From positions 1,178,001 to 1,242,000 of the forward strand of contig JASBNA010000004.1 of assembly GCA_038087015.1 (NCBI GenBank): a DNA stretch of 64,000 nucleotides. The letters run 5' to 3'. Both the position numbers and the translations under genes were made by a program. Below are positions 34,901 to 47,606 of this stretch, piece after piece. Every line of letters begins with the position of its first letter. The stretch's first letter is position 1. The notes under the pieces were generated by a model. It ran no database searches, had not been told where the DNA came from, and saw nothing but the letters and a program-made list of their open reading frames with translations. The stretch comes from Cerrena zonata (Eukaryota > Basidiomycota > Agaricomycetes > Polyporales > Cerrenaceae).

Positions 34901-37127
34901 TCAACCCACTTCCAACCCACCTGTGATCCGAATCCGAATCTGGTGTGGTGTCACACGAGTGGTAGAAGAAGGAGGGGGACGACCTGGAATGTAACTAAAT
35001 CCATACATATCGTACGGGGGAGTAGACTTCCATGTCAATGCCAAATATAATTTCCACTCGAGAACCAGAACCAGAACCTCCTTTCTTGGAGGAGGGGCTG
35101 ACACAACGTTGTCGATGAACCTTGAGTCTCTTTCATATGCAAGTGTGCCTAGGGTTCAGCCACTAGGGGGACTTTCTGTGGAACTTTAGCCCTAACTTGG
35201 GACTCAGTACTACTGGGCCCAAGGTCGGAGGACGGTCTGGACTCTATAGTTCTCACTCTTCACCTTAGTGATTGAATCATTAGATCAATGAACGTTTGAA
35301 ATAGAAATCACGCAGTACCATTCGAGCGTTCGGACAAGGTTCAGGGAGAAGAACTGGCCAGTGACCACTGGCAACAGCCTTGAATCTGAATCGTTGGAAT
35401 CATCATGTCGTCATTCCTCATGGCATGGCTGCTCTAGGTTCACCGGCCGCTAACGTTCACCCTTACCCAGCCTTAACCTCGCTCACCTCCCTCAACAGAA
35501 AGAAAATTCCCTCACGCGCGATGCCTGCTTCGGAATCAGAAAACCACGGTCGGAGTCAACCCCTTCATTCGGGCTAGAACGTTGGATTCTGAGCGCTGTA
35601 GGGGTTTTTTCCAGTGGCGTGTAGGTTCGATGGCCATGTATGGTTATAACACCTATATAGACCGACACTGGATTGTAAGCTGCACAGTGTGGTTATAAGT
35701 ATAACGTCTCTAGGTGTCTCCACCCAACCACATGTATGCTCGGAGTGTAACTGAGACCTGAGTGGTTTTTTTGATGCGTTCTCTTCGCGGATGCAATCTG
35801 TCCGAGTTCAAGGCCTTTACCGTCCTGTCGTCCCATATGTCAGCCGGCGGCCTGTTTTTCACTTTGAAAAAAAAACAGACAAGGAGCTTGTGGATGACTT
35901 GAAATACACAATGTGCTTAGTGTGTGTTTGCATTGCATCAAAGTAGACTTGACTATATGCGGATGGGTGGGAGATGACTAACCTAACATCAACACACCCC
36001 TTCGCGGCAGTAGTATTGTACGTATGCATATTCAAAGATCGTCCCTAACGTCGTTGATATCCGAGTCATGGTAGGTCACTCATCCCCATTCACTCATCAG
36101 AACCACGCGTCCTAACGCAAAGCACCCCTTTTCTACAAATGGTCATTTTATCTCGTGATTCAACCCCTTCGAAATTCCAGAAAAACGATGACCCAATTGT
36201 CCCTGAGTCGAGAGAGCCTGGATATTGAATGGTCCATCGAGAGCCCGTAAGGGATTTCCGAGTCAGAGAAGGTCTTTCTGGAGGGTCTTAGATGATAGAT
36301 CAAAAAACGGAATCGCGATCTCGCTAAATGAGTGGAGATGAGTGGGCCCGGTTGGGTCAGTAAGCTCACGTTATACAAAAAACGCCACCCAGCCTGTTCG
36401 TTAATTTCCACCGATCAGGTCGCCCTCGGAATCCGGATGGCTTTTTCGCCTGCGTGGTCGACGACGTTGCTATAGATCCTGCAACGATCCATCGATTGTT
36501 GAGGTCAAGAATTTGATGGATGGCTCGGCCAGCTTTACTTCCCAAGAAAGATCTTTGAGGAACGGTAAACGGGTTTTTACAATTGTGGAATCATGGATGA
36601 ATGATCGGTAAGGATCGGTTGCGGCGGGGTGGTGTAGCAACTCATTATTTCTTGTGTGCCTGATCAGGGTGATTTTATTTTCCTTCGCGGCTTTAGATGC
36701 CGTCATTTTCGATCGAAGCAGAAAAGAATCATAGAAAACCGGAATGTTTTCTAACGTTTTTGCAGGTTTCATGACAAGTGGGTGGCACAAGCTGTGGCCT
36801 ACTGTGGCGCACTTTGAGGCGTCGCACTTAACGGCCGAATACCGACGGAATACGGAGGTACGTACATACATACTCCAGGCACAGGTTGGTAAGTATCACC
36901 AAAATATCCAGAAACGTTGTACCGCTTGAGGCCGGAGGGGCAATTGACTTCATTGTTACCGGGGGTGCGTATTAGACAGAAGCAAACATTCGACAAGGTA
37001 AGATGATTGTGTCATACCAGAGCAAGATCGGAAAACGACGGAAACCCTTTACAAAGTTCCAGAAAGGTGTCCAAGAGAGAAAATAAAACTATAACAAGCC
37101 TGCTATCCACTCCTTCACGACCTCCCG
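31959..37127. other. 5.2 kb gap upstream of areA
   Basis: No gene can be supported. The 32.3-34.6 kb part is pyrimidine-rich on the plus strand and has many short overlapping open frames, typical of a long promoter or leader for the leftward areA gene. The 35-37 kb part is the region downstream of the signal peptide peptidase gene plus unassigned sequence. None of the open frames here (longest about 150-190 codons) shows a domain, a good start context or splice continuation. Confidence 0.55.
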
Positions 37128-38807
37128 TCAACTCGCTGTCTTCTTCTGTCTCTTTGTCCGCCTCCTTAGTGACTTACTCTCATCATCACCTTGGCTGCTT
37201 GCATCTGAGAGTTCACCATCCACTTTAGGTATGGTCAGTCCGTTTGTGGTTTTGGAACTATTTCCGTTCATTTCCGCAGCCTCAGAAGCACCATTGGCAT
37301 GTCCGTTCTTGACAGGCTCGTGAGATTCACTTGTATTGGAATCTTGGGGCTCGTCACTCCATGCCCAGGCATCTTTAAGCTCTCCGCGTGTTAGTGCCGT
37401 GAGCAGGAACGAGAGGATGCACGCAGGGCTATATGAAATGGTATAATTAATATAAATTGTCAGATCAAATGAATGACGTATGGGTAGAAGCACGACTGAC
37501 CTGAGGTAAAGTAGAGCAGGTTGGGCTGCTTTGAATGTGTGCATCACGAACATTGTCGTGATCAATCCAAGTGCGTAGCCGGTTAAAGTAGCAAAGAAGT
37601 ATGGTTTGGAGAATGTACTCCAAGCGGACTTCACTGACGCTCTGTGTTGATCATATCGTAATGCCAGCGAGACGAACATTCCCGGGATGACGACGTCTCC
37701 CAAGCCAAGCATTGTGAAGCCCTCTTTCTGTACCGAATGTGAGGGATTTGGCCCATAAGAGTTTAATGGGTACATCAAGGGTTGTGGCGACTTTGACCAT
37801 CTAAATGAAAATAAAAACAAAATGTGTGAATACTCAATTCAGCGGGATTAGTGGGGAGGAGGTATCGCTTACAACTTCTGTGCCGAATACCCACCAGATG
37901 TCGTAGAGGAATAAACCTGTGAGTAGGATACATCCCGTCTTGAATGAGTCAAGTTTGAGTAAGGAGAGTGCGTTGTGTGAAAATGAGAGTGCGAGGATGT
38001 CAGTCATGAGAGCTGAACGACGGGTTACCTGAGGTCCCAAAAGTGTATAGGATCGAAGGTAGTGCGCCGAGAGGAATCAGGTATAGTGAAGGGTGTTCGC
38101 CACGAGAAACGAGAAGACTTCTGTCGAAACGTCAATGTCAACATTTACCGTCATCGTACACTGAATATAGCGTGAGGTTTGGCTACATACCTTTACGTTT
38201 TTGCATATAGACTAATTTATGTCTCTCAAAAGACCTCCATAGTGTGATACCAAGCGTCCATCGAACCAAAGAAATCAGGGACTACTCAGATAATCAAGAT
38301 TAATAATCGCTTCGACTTCGAATGAGGAAACATAAAATAGATTGTGCACACACCTTCGAAACACTTCCTACACCAGTAATGGTGAAGTACCATTGCATGA
38401 GCCAATTGATCCACTCTTTCCCTACATACTTGATAATCATGTAGAGGCCGAACAATACGACGGACCCAAACTAGGGACTACAGTAGGCAAGGAAGAGACT
38501 TGTATTTGCACTATACGTTACTCACAACAGGGAAAAGGTAAGCTTCAGAAGTTGAAAGTCGGTCCTCGATCTCTTCCTCTTCGTCCTCATCATCAGTAGT
38601 CGACCCCGAGCCTGCATGGTCACGATGATTCTTGTCCTTTATAGTCTAAATCGAAAGTCTGTCACAAATGGGGGTGTATGTGGTCGAGGGATGTTTGCAA
38701 ACCGATAAGGAGCCATGTGCACCAGCATATATAGAGATCAGGGCGAGAGATATGAGGCCACCGAACGAGGACAAGAGATCCCAATCTGGTGAAGCAACGT
38801 CGGACAT
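37128..38807 (-). CDS. Signal peptide peptidase (presenilin-type aspartyl protease), with apparent indels
   Basis: Seven exons from the ATG at 38805-38807: 38703..38807, 38526..38645, 38354..38470, 38191..38281, 37873..38120, about 37501..37800, about 37128..37431. The catalytic motifs are clear: YD in CILLTGLFLYDIWWVFGTEV, GxGD in TMLGLGDVVIPGMF, and the PAL motif in QPALLYLSP. Multiple hydrophobic segments fit the nine-helix fold. It would cleave leftover signal peptides within the ER membrane. The C-terminal tail is acidic, then basic (LRRRTKRQKKTAS). The conserved frame needs a missing base near 38089-38095, an extra base near 38036-38038 and another extra base near 37720-37722, all in runs of G or C. 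The first two cancel each other, leaving phase correct at the exon end. These look like assembly errors. Confidence 0.85.
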
Positions 38808-39108
38808 GCCAGCAAAACGGCTAGAGTTTCGACACCCAAATATGAATTGAAATTGATCCCTTTAAGAAATCCCCGTGAACCTGAGATAGCCAACAAACCA
38901 GAGCTGCAAAAGCAAGCAGAAGGGGTATAGAGAAAAAGTGGAGTGAAGGCAGATCTTGTGGCGTTCGCGTATTACCCCACACCAGGCCGCTTTGGACTCC
39001 CGTCACGTTCTCACAACGTTGTCCTCCACGACCACCACACTACCGCTGACCAGTGACTGGCGAGTAAAACCTCCGTGCCTTCCGACATCCTTGCGACGAT
39101 TATGCACC
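38808..39108. promoter_or_regulatory. Bidirectional promoter region
   Basis: Only 301 bp separate the starts of the signal peptide peptidase gene (minus) and the small basic protein gene (plus). A shared promoter is likely. No TATA box stands out. Confidence 0.5.
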
Positions 39109-39460
39109 ATGGCAAATTCGCAACACAAAACCAACAAGAAGACATCGAGGACTAGAGAGGTCCGTCAGATCACTGCAAAACACGCATTGCAAAAGCGAGA
39201 GAAGACTCGCAAAGGGGTCTCGAAAGCAAAGATCTCCGAGCTCACTGATGAACTCAATCGACAATACGCTCAAGTCCAATTGCAGCCGACCACTCCGGTG
39301 CGTTCTTTTGAATCTGATGGTTAGGAGTCAAGAAAAATCTCATATGCTAAATTATCTTTGTGCTGGAAACACTTTCCAGGTGGAACCTCGGAGGCTAGTT
39401 GATGTACGGCCATCCGATGAATCCGTCCAAGATTTGGCCGATGTTCTGGGCTCGATATGA
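39109..39460 (+). CDS. Small basic protein, unknown
   Basis: Two exons, join(39109..39297, 39380..39460), give an 89-residue protein. The start sits in a strong eukaryotic context (GCACCATGGCA). The 82-nt intron has GTGCGT and TTTCCAG ends and joins the frames in phase. The N-terminal half is very basic (KTNKKTSRTREVR, LQKREKTRKGVSKAK) and probably helical; the C-terminal half is acidic (VRPSDESVQDLADVLG). There is no signal peptide or membrane segment. It could be a nuclear or nucleolar accessory protein, but I do not recognise the family. Confidence 0.55.
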
Positions 39461-39902
39461 CAGAGACATGGTTCAAACATATCACATTGGTATCCCCGTT
39501 GGACTGGTGCTGGAGAGAACAGCTATGTTTGTATTCACCCATTGACTTCTCGCAATCGAGAACCGGAGAATGCGGCAACATTCAAGCAAACGCTGAGATC
39601 GTCAGGAGGAACGGATAAAATTCATTGTACTACGCTATTCATCAATATACAACAATCTGACACCAACGAGGAATGTGAAGAGGTTAGTGTGAAGATAACG
39701 GAAAGCGCAGCTTCGCGTGTACAACTTTGGAAAGAGTTGCCGAGGGATGGTATCGCAACGAGAGCAGGATAAAATAAAATAAAAGCAAAAAGTAGATCGA
39801 AAAAGAAATCAGCAGTCCAAGCTTACATTTAGGTACATGTACAACAGTCTAAAAATTCGTATATATTCGTCATGTCATTCGTGTCGGTTCGTCAGCAGCA
39901 AC
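39461..39902. other. Convergent intergenic region
   Basis: 442 bp between two converging genes. An open frame at 39542-39772 on the plus strand could be part of the 3' UTR; it has no supporting signal. An A-rich stretch lies near 39770-39800. Confidence 0.45.
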
Positions 39903-42900
39903 TCAATGCATATCACCCCACTCATGACGAGGAGACCCAATGGAGAGTTTGCCCATCTGCTTACGCTGACGTAGGTTCTTGACTTCCGTGTTGATCAAAT
40001 CTCTCAGTCGTTCCAGGTCCAGACTACGTTCGGCACGGGAGCCCATAAGTAGGTTTCTCCAGATACCAGCTGCAGCAACTGAATTGTCGATGCTGAGTTG
40101 CATGGGACGATGAAGTCTAACCATCTTCTGCATCAGGTGGTCCGGACTAGGGTAAGTGGCGTCAGGCCAGGCGATTCGAATGGCGAACCACCATCCCAAT
40201 GGCTACCGAGGAAGCAAGTTAATTAGTAGAGGAAGCAAGGACGAAAGAGTGCTCAAGTGTACTCACGCGACCATCGGGAAGACAGTGCTCCGGGTAGGTG
40301 TCATAAGTCGTGAGCGATCCATCTGGCAATGAGAACCTATTGGAAAGTACACGGTCAGCCGGCGGAGTTCCTACGGTTCAAGTCTACACAAGAAGGAAGG
40401 CTACATACCTATGGACCACCCAATGGTTCTCATCAGAGCGGTGCTTAGCTAGCACGACCAGCAATCTTGGGATGCCTTCTAGGCCGAACGGAGCCCATAA
40501 GTCTCTCAGCATTCCACATGCATCCCCATGTCTTCCGTTATATACAGCAGTACTGATTGCATCCGCCATGTTTGGTGGCACGAACAGTCGATCAACGTGT
40601 CCCGGAGGACTATCCGTCATCTTTGCCCTAACATAACGTTTGTATGTCTGAGTAGACCAAATACTCAACGCCACATCATCCACCTGCATCCCACGGGTAG
40701 TGCTATTGAGAGCATTGTCCAACTCGGTCATCGGCCAAACAATAGCCCAACTCAACAGTCGCTGGTGTACACGTTGCCAGGGTGGGATTTGCGGCTCGTC
40801 GAAACCACCTTGCGAATAGACATGGGCCTGAGGCATTCCGACAACATCATGTTGATGGTGGGGGATAGGTGGAAGTGTGCGTTCATTTGTGTAACCGGTA
40901 TGTGCGTCTGGAATCTCTGGAAGCCCCGATTCCGTCACGGCTGCTTGAGCATCTGCCTCTTCGTCGTCATATTCTTCACCGTCATTACGAGCGAGTTCCC
41001 AGGTCTTGTGTGTGGCAGTAACGGAAGACTTTCCAGGTTTGACACGAAGCTTGTAGAGCTCCTCCTCGAGGTATTGTTGACCTGACGACTCGTCACGTTC
41101 GTTGTATTCACTGGGGAGACCTCGAGTATCGTCTTCGTGGGTTGTAGGAGCACGTCCATACTCTTCGTCCTCGTACAAGTCCTCCTCTGGAATAGCAGAA
41201 CCATCGTGGTGATGCATCGAACCAGGCAAAGTATGTAGGTGCGTCGAGTCACGGATAGGTTCGGTTTCGCCAGTATGATACATGGACTCATCCATCGTTC
41301 CAGTCTGCTGACCGAGAATATGTGTCGTCTGAGTAAGAGGACTATGTGCATAGTCGCCTTGTAATTCAGATTCTCCGTAACCCTGACCGTTCTGGTAACT
41401 GCGACCTTCGGTAACATACGAACCACCTCGAGATGAACGAAGACTACGTTCGATCTTTGGTGCAAGGCTGTCGAGACGATCTCGCATGTTCATCATACCA
41501 TCGATGAGTTCCTTGGCCCACTCTGGTGCTTCACCATTGGTGCCAAGTTGAGTGGAACGTTTCGAACCGGCTAGGAGACTGGCAGGGATAGCATGCATCA
41601 TATGAACCGAGGGATCGTGATCGTGGAATGATTTGCGATACTGCTTGATTGACTACAGAGATTCCAAATGGTCAGTATTGGATGGAAGGGACTATGTGAA
41701 AGAGATAATCACCTCGTTGTCGTATTTCATTCCAAGTTTCTTCACCCTAGCTCGAACGGCTTTACGAACGGCTCTCTTAACAGGCTCAGCCATCGGCACA
41801 TCCAACGAATGCAACAACTCGCAAAGTTCCATATCATGGAAATGTGAATTCTGAATCTCAGGCTCTAACATCGACGGCGCTGCAGTCGACAACGCATACG
41901 ACGTTCTCGCTCTAGTAGGTCTCTTCAATAAATCGTTGACCATCTTTTCCTCTTCTGCGTTTAGATCTTGAATAGGGGAAACAGGTCGAGAAGGAGTTGG
42001 AGTTGCCTCAGGATCAGCCTCGACGTTGGAACGTTTCGACCTCGTGGTGGACAATGCAGCCGTAGCACGTTGCAGTTCGTCATTCGTATTGCCGGTTCTG
42101 TGACGAGGAAGGGCAGTTTGCGTAGCGTTACTGCGCGGTGACATAGGTGCTTGTGAACGACCTAATACAATGACGCATGATACTTAGTAAAGTGGAAATG
42201 GAGAGAAGTATTAAGTAGGTATTTACCGTCTCTTTGGGAGGCGTTGGCGCGAGAACCTCCTGCGCGTTCGCTCGTTACCGACTCGCCCTTCACCTCTGCA
42301 ATACTCTTGAGAGACTTTGAGGGCTTATGTGAGGCTGGCTTAGAGGTTGAGCGTTTCACATAATAGTTAGACGCAGATTCAGAAGGAGAGATGGATGGAG
42401 TTTTAGTGCTTCTAGGGGGCGGAGACATAGCACGTTCTGTTGGAGACTTCAAACCCTCTGCAATGGTCGAGTCGGGGAGAGGGGGGTAAGCAGTACGACT
42501 CGACTTTTGGGTGACCTTAGACTTATGTGCTTGAGAGGCAGACGACCGTGGCGACAAGGGTCGTTCAGAGGGGGGAGTGCCGCCGTTTGCAGTCCGGGTT
42601 GGAGACATGGCGCGAGACGGCGCCTTGGGAGACATGGGCTGGGGAAGGAACCGTGAGTCGAAAATAAATTCCAGAGTCTGGACCTGAACCTACACCGTTT
42701 GAAAGAGCGTCGGCAGCAGATGGAGCCTTGCGCGAAGAAGCACCAGTACGACGGCTCTTACCTCCAGGGCTGAGCGGAGGTTCACCGCTCATCATGGATT
42801 GAGGAAGTGGGATACCTGCAGCAGTGGCAGGCGTCATACCAAAATGCTAGAATGGAATTTAGCCTGTTACAAGGGATGGAAGTAGTGTCGCACACACCTG

Positions 42901-43531
42901 GAATGGATTCGCATTACTTCCATTAGTGGAACCAATTTGAGTCTCTGGTAACGGCACACCTGCCGCCTTGGCCGGTGTGTTCTGCCAGTTCTATCCAATA
43001 ATGTCAGTCTGGGTTGAAGTGTAGCACGGAAGTCACGAACTTGTCCATTCCAACTATTATTACCATTGGGTAATGGGCCGAAATTGCCAAACGACGAGCC
43101 ATAAGATTCGAAACGAGGCCCAGGAGGATCGTCAGGACCTGGCTCATGATCAGGGTCTTGCTGTTGAATAGAGCAACACATTGAGAGCAACACAGACGAG
43201 CCAAAGATAGAAACCTACAACGCCAGTGGTCTGAATTTGGATAGTGCGGGCAATATCAGACCCATTTCCTTCCTGTATATCAGACCTGATATCATGGTCT
43301 TCGTCATACCCATTCTCTCCTGCCATGTTCTCAAATCGTCGCGTACTACCCGCAATACTGCGAGTTCGAGGCACGGGAGAGAGAACTTTGGAGGCAGGCG
43401 TCGTCGTCGACGTTGTCATCATCGACCGGAGGGGAGTCCTGAATGCCTTGGAGATATAAAAGCACTGTGTTGTCAAGCGGCCATGAGTTAGGGAACGAAG
43501 TTGATGATATGAGTCTAATCACCTTTCTCAT
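39903..43531 (-). CDS. Large low-complexity protein, unknown
   Basis: A multi-exon minus-strand gene ending at the stop 39903-39905. The Ser/Pro-rich N-terminal part carries repeated RAMSP-type motifs (SRAMSPTRTANGG, TERAMSPPPRS), which look like proline-directed kinase sites. A helical block follows (AEPVKRAVRKAVRARVKKLG), then a predicted coiled region (EWAKELIDGMMNMRDRLDSL), acidic stretches, and a C-terminal folded part (WAIVWPMTELDNALNSTTRG, GWWFAIRIAWPDATYPSPDH). The start is uncertain: ATG at 43529-43531 gives a 9-nt first coding exon (Met-Arg-Lys) before an intron ending ACACAG, while a later Met-Met pair also works. I know no domain here. Conserved-looking folded ends suggest a real basidiomycete protein, perhaps cytoskeletal or signalling; this is a guess. 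Confidence 0.6.
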
Positions 43532-45085
43532 TTGAAGCTGTCGAAGATTTGAGAAATCAACGTCACGTCCGTGAGGCGCAGGGGCATGACGTACCGGGTG
43601 TACTGGACCTGAGCAAGATGGTTCTCATTACATCCTGCGGGGGAGGCGAACCCAATGCAGACATGTTGTAGTCTATTCGGAAGCGGGTTAGGATTGGTGG
43701 TATAAGATATGGACGGGAGAAGCAGAAATGGGAATATGATACAAGGGAAAGGGTATGCTAGTGTTGATTTATAGGAATAGTATAGATGAGCAAGAGCGGA
43801 GACAGAGAGAGCAAGCAAGCAATGCCGGAGCGATGGCAAGATGAACCAGAACAGCGTTTGCCTCTCTGTTGTTGCCTCGCCAATGCCTCATGTTCGATTT
43901 CCTGTTTGGTCTTTGTTTGTACACCTCCCATATGCGTACACTCCCTCTCCCTCTTTGTCCTCTACCTTTCTGTCGTCCCTCGTTGTATCAGGCCATGTCC
44001 CTAGCACATGTAGATCGACGTGCCTCTCGTGTATGTGATCGTAAAGCAACTGTGTCCTCGGATATACTACCGTCTCGCAGATCGATCGCCCCGGCCAATT
44101 GGTTTTGGATTTTTGCTTCCGTTCAGAGGATACAATGTTTGCATGCAGCATGGCCATCACTGTAATTTCTGCTCCTATTCTCATTGGTGCTGCTAGCGTG
44201 CACCATAAGACTCCCATAAGCACAACAAAGGGGCAGCTAGGACCAACTCCTGTCTCAATCATTAGACCTTCGGCTCTGGGCCTATCCTTTCAAATTCGGT
44301 TGATGCATGATCTCATCGGTGTTTATACAGCCTGAGAGGCCCTATAGCGTTCCGTGCTCTAGGTAATCGTATTTCTTATCTCTCCAGAATCCAGCATCCA
44401 TGTATTAGACATCCTTCTAGCAATCACACTATGTACTATATACTGTCGTCACTTATTCCGAAATGAATCACATCGATGCTCATGGGACACGATATGATAT
44501 TTGTTCTCCATTTAGTTGGTCTCGACATTCATTCTGAAACACCTTCTCTTTCCAACTTTCCCATGTAAAGGCAGCGTCTGTCACTTTCCCATGATGGCGA
44601 TTCTGTCAGGCTGCAGTCTAATTGCATACAGCTTGGACTAATCCTAGCAGTCAGCTCACTCTCGAGAGTACTTGGCCGGTTCAACAGAAATACCACGGTA
44701 ATACACTTGAGGGGCGTGTCAAGCTGTATGCACATGGTCGACCCTCACAAACAAACACTGTCTCACATCTATACAATTCACCGACTTGGGACGACAATCC
44801 GGCTCCCGATGTATGCCGCGGTAGATGAACTGACTCGCCTTCGAATGATCGTGGCATTGAAATTCGTAATGCACCTCTAGACTCGAGCGCCGCGGCGACC
44901 CTATCGGAAACTTACTGTTCGTCGAAATGCACATAAATGCGTGATGAACGCCACGGTCCTCCTTGGTCTGCGGGCTTATGCTTGCCCCGTTTCTCCGTCG
45001 TATCATATATCTCTCCCTTTGCCCACACGTCCAGTCACTGCGCTACCCCTCCCGTAACCTGCTCCGAAGTTGCCTGATCACCAAG
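43532..45085. other. Divergent intergenic region
   Basis: 1.55 kb between two divergently transcribed genes. Several short open frames occur on both strands, but none has a domain or splice partner. Probably two promoters and leaders. Confidence 0.5.
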
Positions 45086-46920
45086 ATGCCGGTCACTCGT
45101 TCAGCTAGTACAAGGACCACTCGTGCCTCAACTAGAGCAAAGGCCGTAGAAGAGGCCGTTGCCAGCGATATCGACTCTGGTGTAGAGTCTGAAGTTGCAC
45201 CGAAGAAAGCCGGCACTAAACGGAAAGCCCGTGCAACTAACGGAAGGAAAGCTCCTGCCAAGAGGGCTAAAGCAGCTCCGAAGCCAGTAGAAGAAACTCC
45301 AGAAGACCTGAACGTTGAGCTACCTCCTCCCTCGGTTCCTGCAGATGACCCTTCTCGCAACCTCGTACCAGCAACGTTGACATTCTCATTTGAAGATGCC
45401 AAGAAACATCTCATCAGCGTTGATTCACGTTTCGAGATCCTGTTCACTCGTCTGAAATGTCGTCCGTATGAACATTTGCAACAATTCGACCCGTTCAGGT
45501 AGCTCGGATATAATAGTTGCATGTGTTTGGAATGCTCAATATCTGTTGTAAATTTCTAGTACATTGGCTACATCTATTCTGTGCGTACATCAAACAGCTT
45601 GGCAACAGCCTTCCCTGACACCGAATATTCCCCCAAGAGGTCAACAAATCTCCTGGAAAGCTGCTCGTTCAATTCAACATCGATTTATTCGTCTATTCAA
45701 CCCGGGCCTGCCGGAAAGTGTCAATGTCCCATATGAGTTAGTCTCCGTGTCCTCATAGCCTCCTTGCACAACACTAAGAAATTCGGAATAATAGTAAAGA
45801 CGCATATTTCCCTACCGCGACACAAGTTGCGGGGGAGGATCTTGCTGTATTGAAGTCAGCCGGATTGAGTGGAAGGAAAGCAGAATACAGCAAGTTGCAT
45901 TCCTTACGCATCCATGGTCGATGTTTCTGAATTGCTTAAAATTCGAATAGTACGGGATCTCGCCGAACGCTTCGCCGATGGTAGATTGACCACCGAGAAG
46001 CTTTTAAATGCTGATGATGACGAGCTGCACGACTTGCTCACCGAGGTGCGTGGTATTGGAAAGGTAAGTCTTGAAGTTTCCTCCATTAATAAAATCAACA
46101 CTAATGTTGCTCCATAGTGGACTGGTATGTTCTGTTACCCGCAAAGCCTCTCCACCAGCTAATAGTTTGACACAGTGGACATGTTCGCCATATTCTCTCT
46201 TCGTCGACCTGACATACTACCTGTCGGTATGTGACCTTCCACGTATCTTACCTCATCCCCTTTACAGCGTACATCATCACCCTTCTCTAGCCGACCTTGG
46301 AGTGCAACGAGGGGTCTGCCACTGGTTCCTCGCCCTACACGATCGAAAATTCAACATCAGCATCTCCCCAGACAAACTTCCTCTATGCCCTGACGACGAA
46401 GAGGGCTTGCAAGCTCAAGCTTCTGGGAAAGCAGCTGCAGTACCTGCTGTGCCTATCACCACCAACAACAGTACACCTCCCACAAGTACACCTGCGCCCG
46501 AAGATGCGTCGAGCATTCCTCCAGCTGCCCCTGTCCCGAGTACGCCCAAACCTACGGGTACGAACACCTTAGCCCCGCCTGTGACTCCATCTGTCAAGAA
46601 AACGCTAAGCAACTCGATTGCTACTCCGAATGGGAAAGTCGAGCCTCTTCCTGAGGGGTTGAAACCAGAGCAGCTCAAAGCACGTTTGAAGGGGCAACAA
46701 AAGTGCGTATTGTCTCTTTGACTGGAAGGAAGTATATACTCACACCATGTCTGTCTGTAGGAAAGCACCAATATTGACTCCAAGAGAGATGGAAGCTTTT
46801 ACGGCCTCATGGAAGCCGTATCGTAGCCTTGGTATGTTAATGTTCAGCTTTCAACCTGTCCTTTAATAACACATTTGGGCAATAGCCGTGTACTACATGT
46901 GGGCACTTGCAGCAGAATAG
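45086..46920 (+). CDS. MAG1: DNA-3-methyladenine glycosylase II (HhH-GPD family)
   Basis: Ten exons: join(45086..45498, 45560..45580, 45638..45736, 45795..45889, 45951..46063, 46118..46124, 46176..46226, 46291..46702, 46761..46831, 46886..46920), about 438 residues, all in phase. A Lys/Arg-rich N-terminal tail suits a nuclear DNA-binding protein. The core has STLATSILGQQISWKAARSI, LLTEVRGIGKWTVDMF (helix-hairpin-helix) and VADLGVQRGV, whose Asp is the likely catalytic residue. It would remove alkylated purines to start base excision repair. Exon 6 is only 7 nt, exon 2 is 21 nt, and the intron 45890..45950 has a GC donor. A Pro/Thr-rich insert of about 80 residues after the core is unlike yeast Mag1. 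The start at 45086 is the first ATG in frame. Confidence 0.88.
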
Positions 46921-47129
46921 AATACGACTAGACATGGATGTTCAGTCGAATCTGTCATATTCCGGAATCCGTACTCGCACCTTAAATAATACTTATGATG
47001 TCCCCATGAAATGAGAACCTCCGAATCTTGATACGAAGAATTTAAGTTATTCAGAAGATCTGCTTGTGTAAGTTGTAAGTTGTAACATGCACACAGTCAC
47101 GACGATTCAAGAAGAGAAAAGAAAAATAT

Positions 47130-47225
47130 GGGCTCAAGCGGGAATTGAACCCGCGACCTCCTGCATGCTCACTTCGCAAGCGGGGACAACCCGAAGCAGG
47201 AATCATACTACTAGACCATTGAGCC
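47130..47225 (-). tRNA. tRNA-Pro(CGG) with intron
   Basis: Read on the minus strand, the ends GGCTCAA and TTGAGCC form a 7-bp acceptor stem. The T-loop box GGTTCAATTCC is present. The anticodon stem CCTGC/GCAGG encloses a TTCGGG loop with anticodon CGG. About 24 nt of extra sequence lie one base 3' of the anticodon, the normal place for a nuclear tRNA intron. The CCA end is not encoded, as expected in eukaryotes. Confidence 0.88.
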
Positions 47226-47606
47226 GTGCCCCTAATCTTCGAAGGGGGTTTAATAGTTGTCTGACAACGTTATCGTATGAAGTAGCACGGAGATACGCCT
47301 ATCACGACATATTACGACCCCGCTGGGACTGCTGAGGCAGCGTGTATGTGCTCATACATTGCCATATGTCATATGAGAATATACCCATTTCCAATGGTTT
47401 GTTAGGAATGATTAGAGCGGAGCCGCAGCCGCAGCCGTAAACCGTATATGGTACAGCATCGATCGCAGACTGGACTCGGACCTATATAACCATCGACTTG
47501 ATCCACATTGCTCCTCTAACTACAACCACCATCTTCCAGCAAGCTGAAACGATACACTCAACTATTAAACTCCCTTAAGACCGCTTTACGACCCAAACCC
47601 ACAGTC
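47226..47606. other. Promoter region of the I9 inhibitor gene
   Basis: 381 bp between the tRNA and the inhibitor gene. It contains a short GCCGCA repeat near 47420-47440 and the TATA-like box listed separately. Nothing coding is seen. Confidence 0.5.
47483..47489 (+). promoter_or_regulatory. TATA-like box
   Basis: TATATAA about 120 bp upstream of the inhibitor ATG at 47607, a usual distance for a strongly expressed fungal gene. Confidence 0.5.

Noticed and set aside
47087..47335. 82-codon open frame with an AGIEPATS string
   Set aside because: This string is the usual by-product of translating a tRNA gene; the region is the tRNA-Pro.
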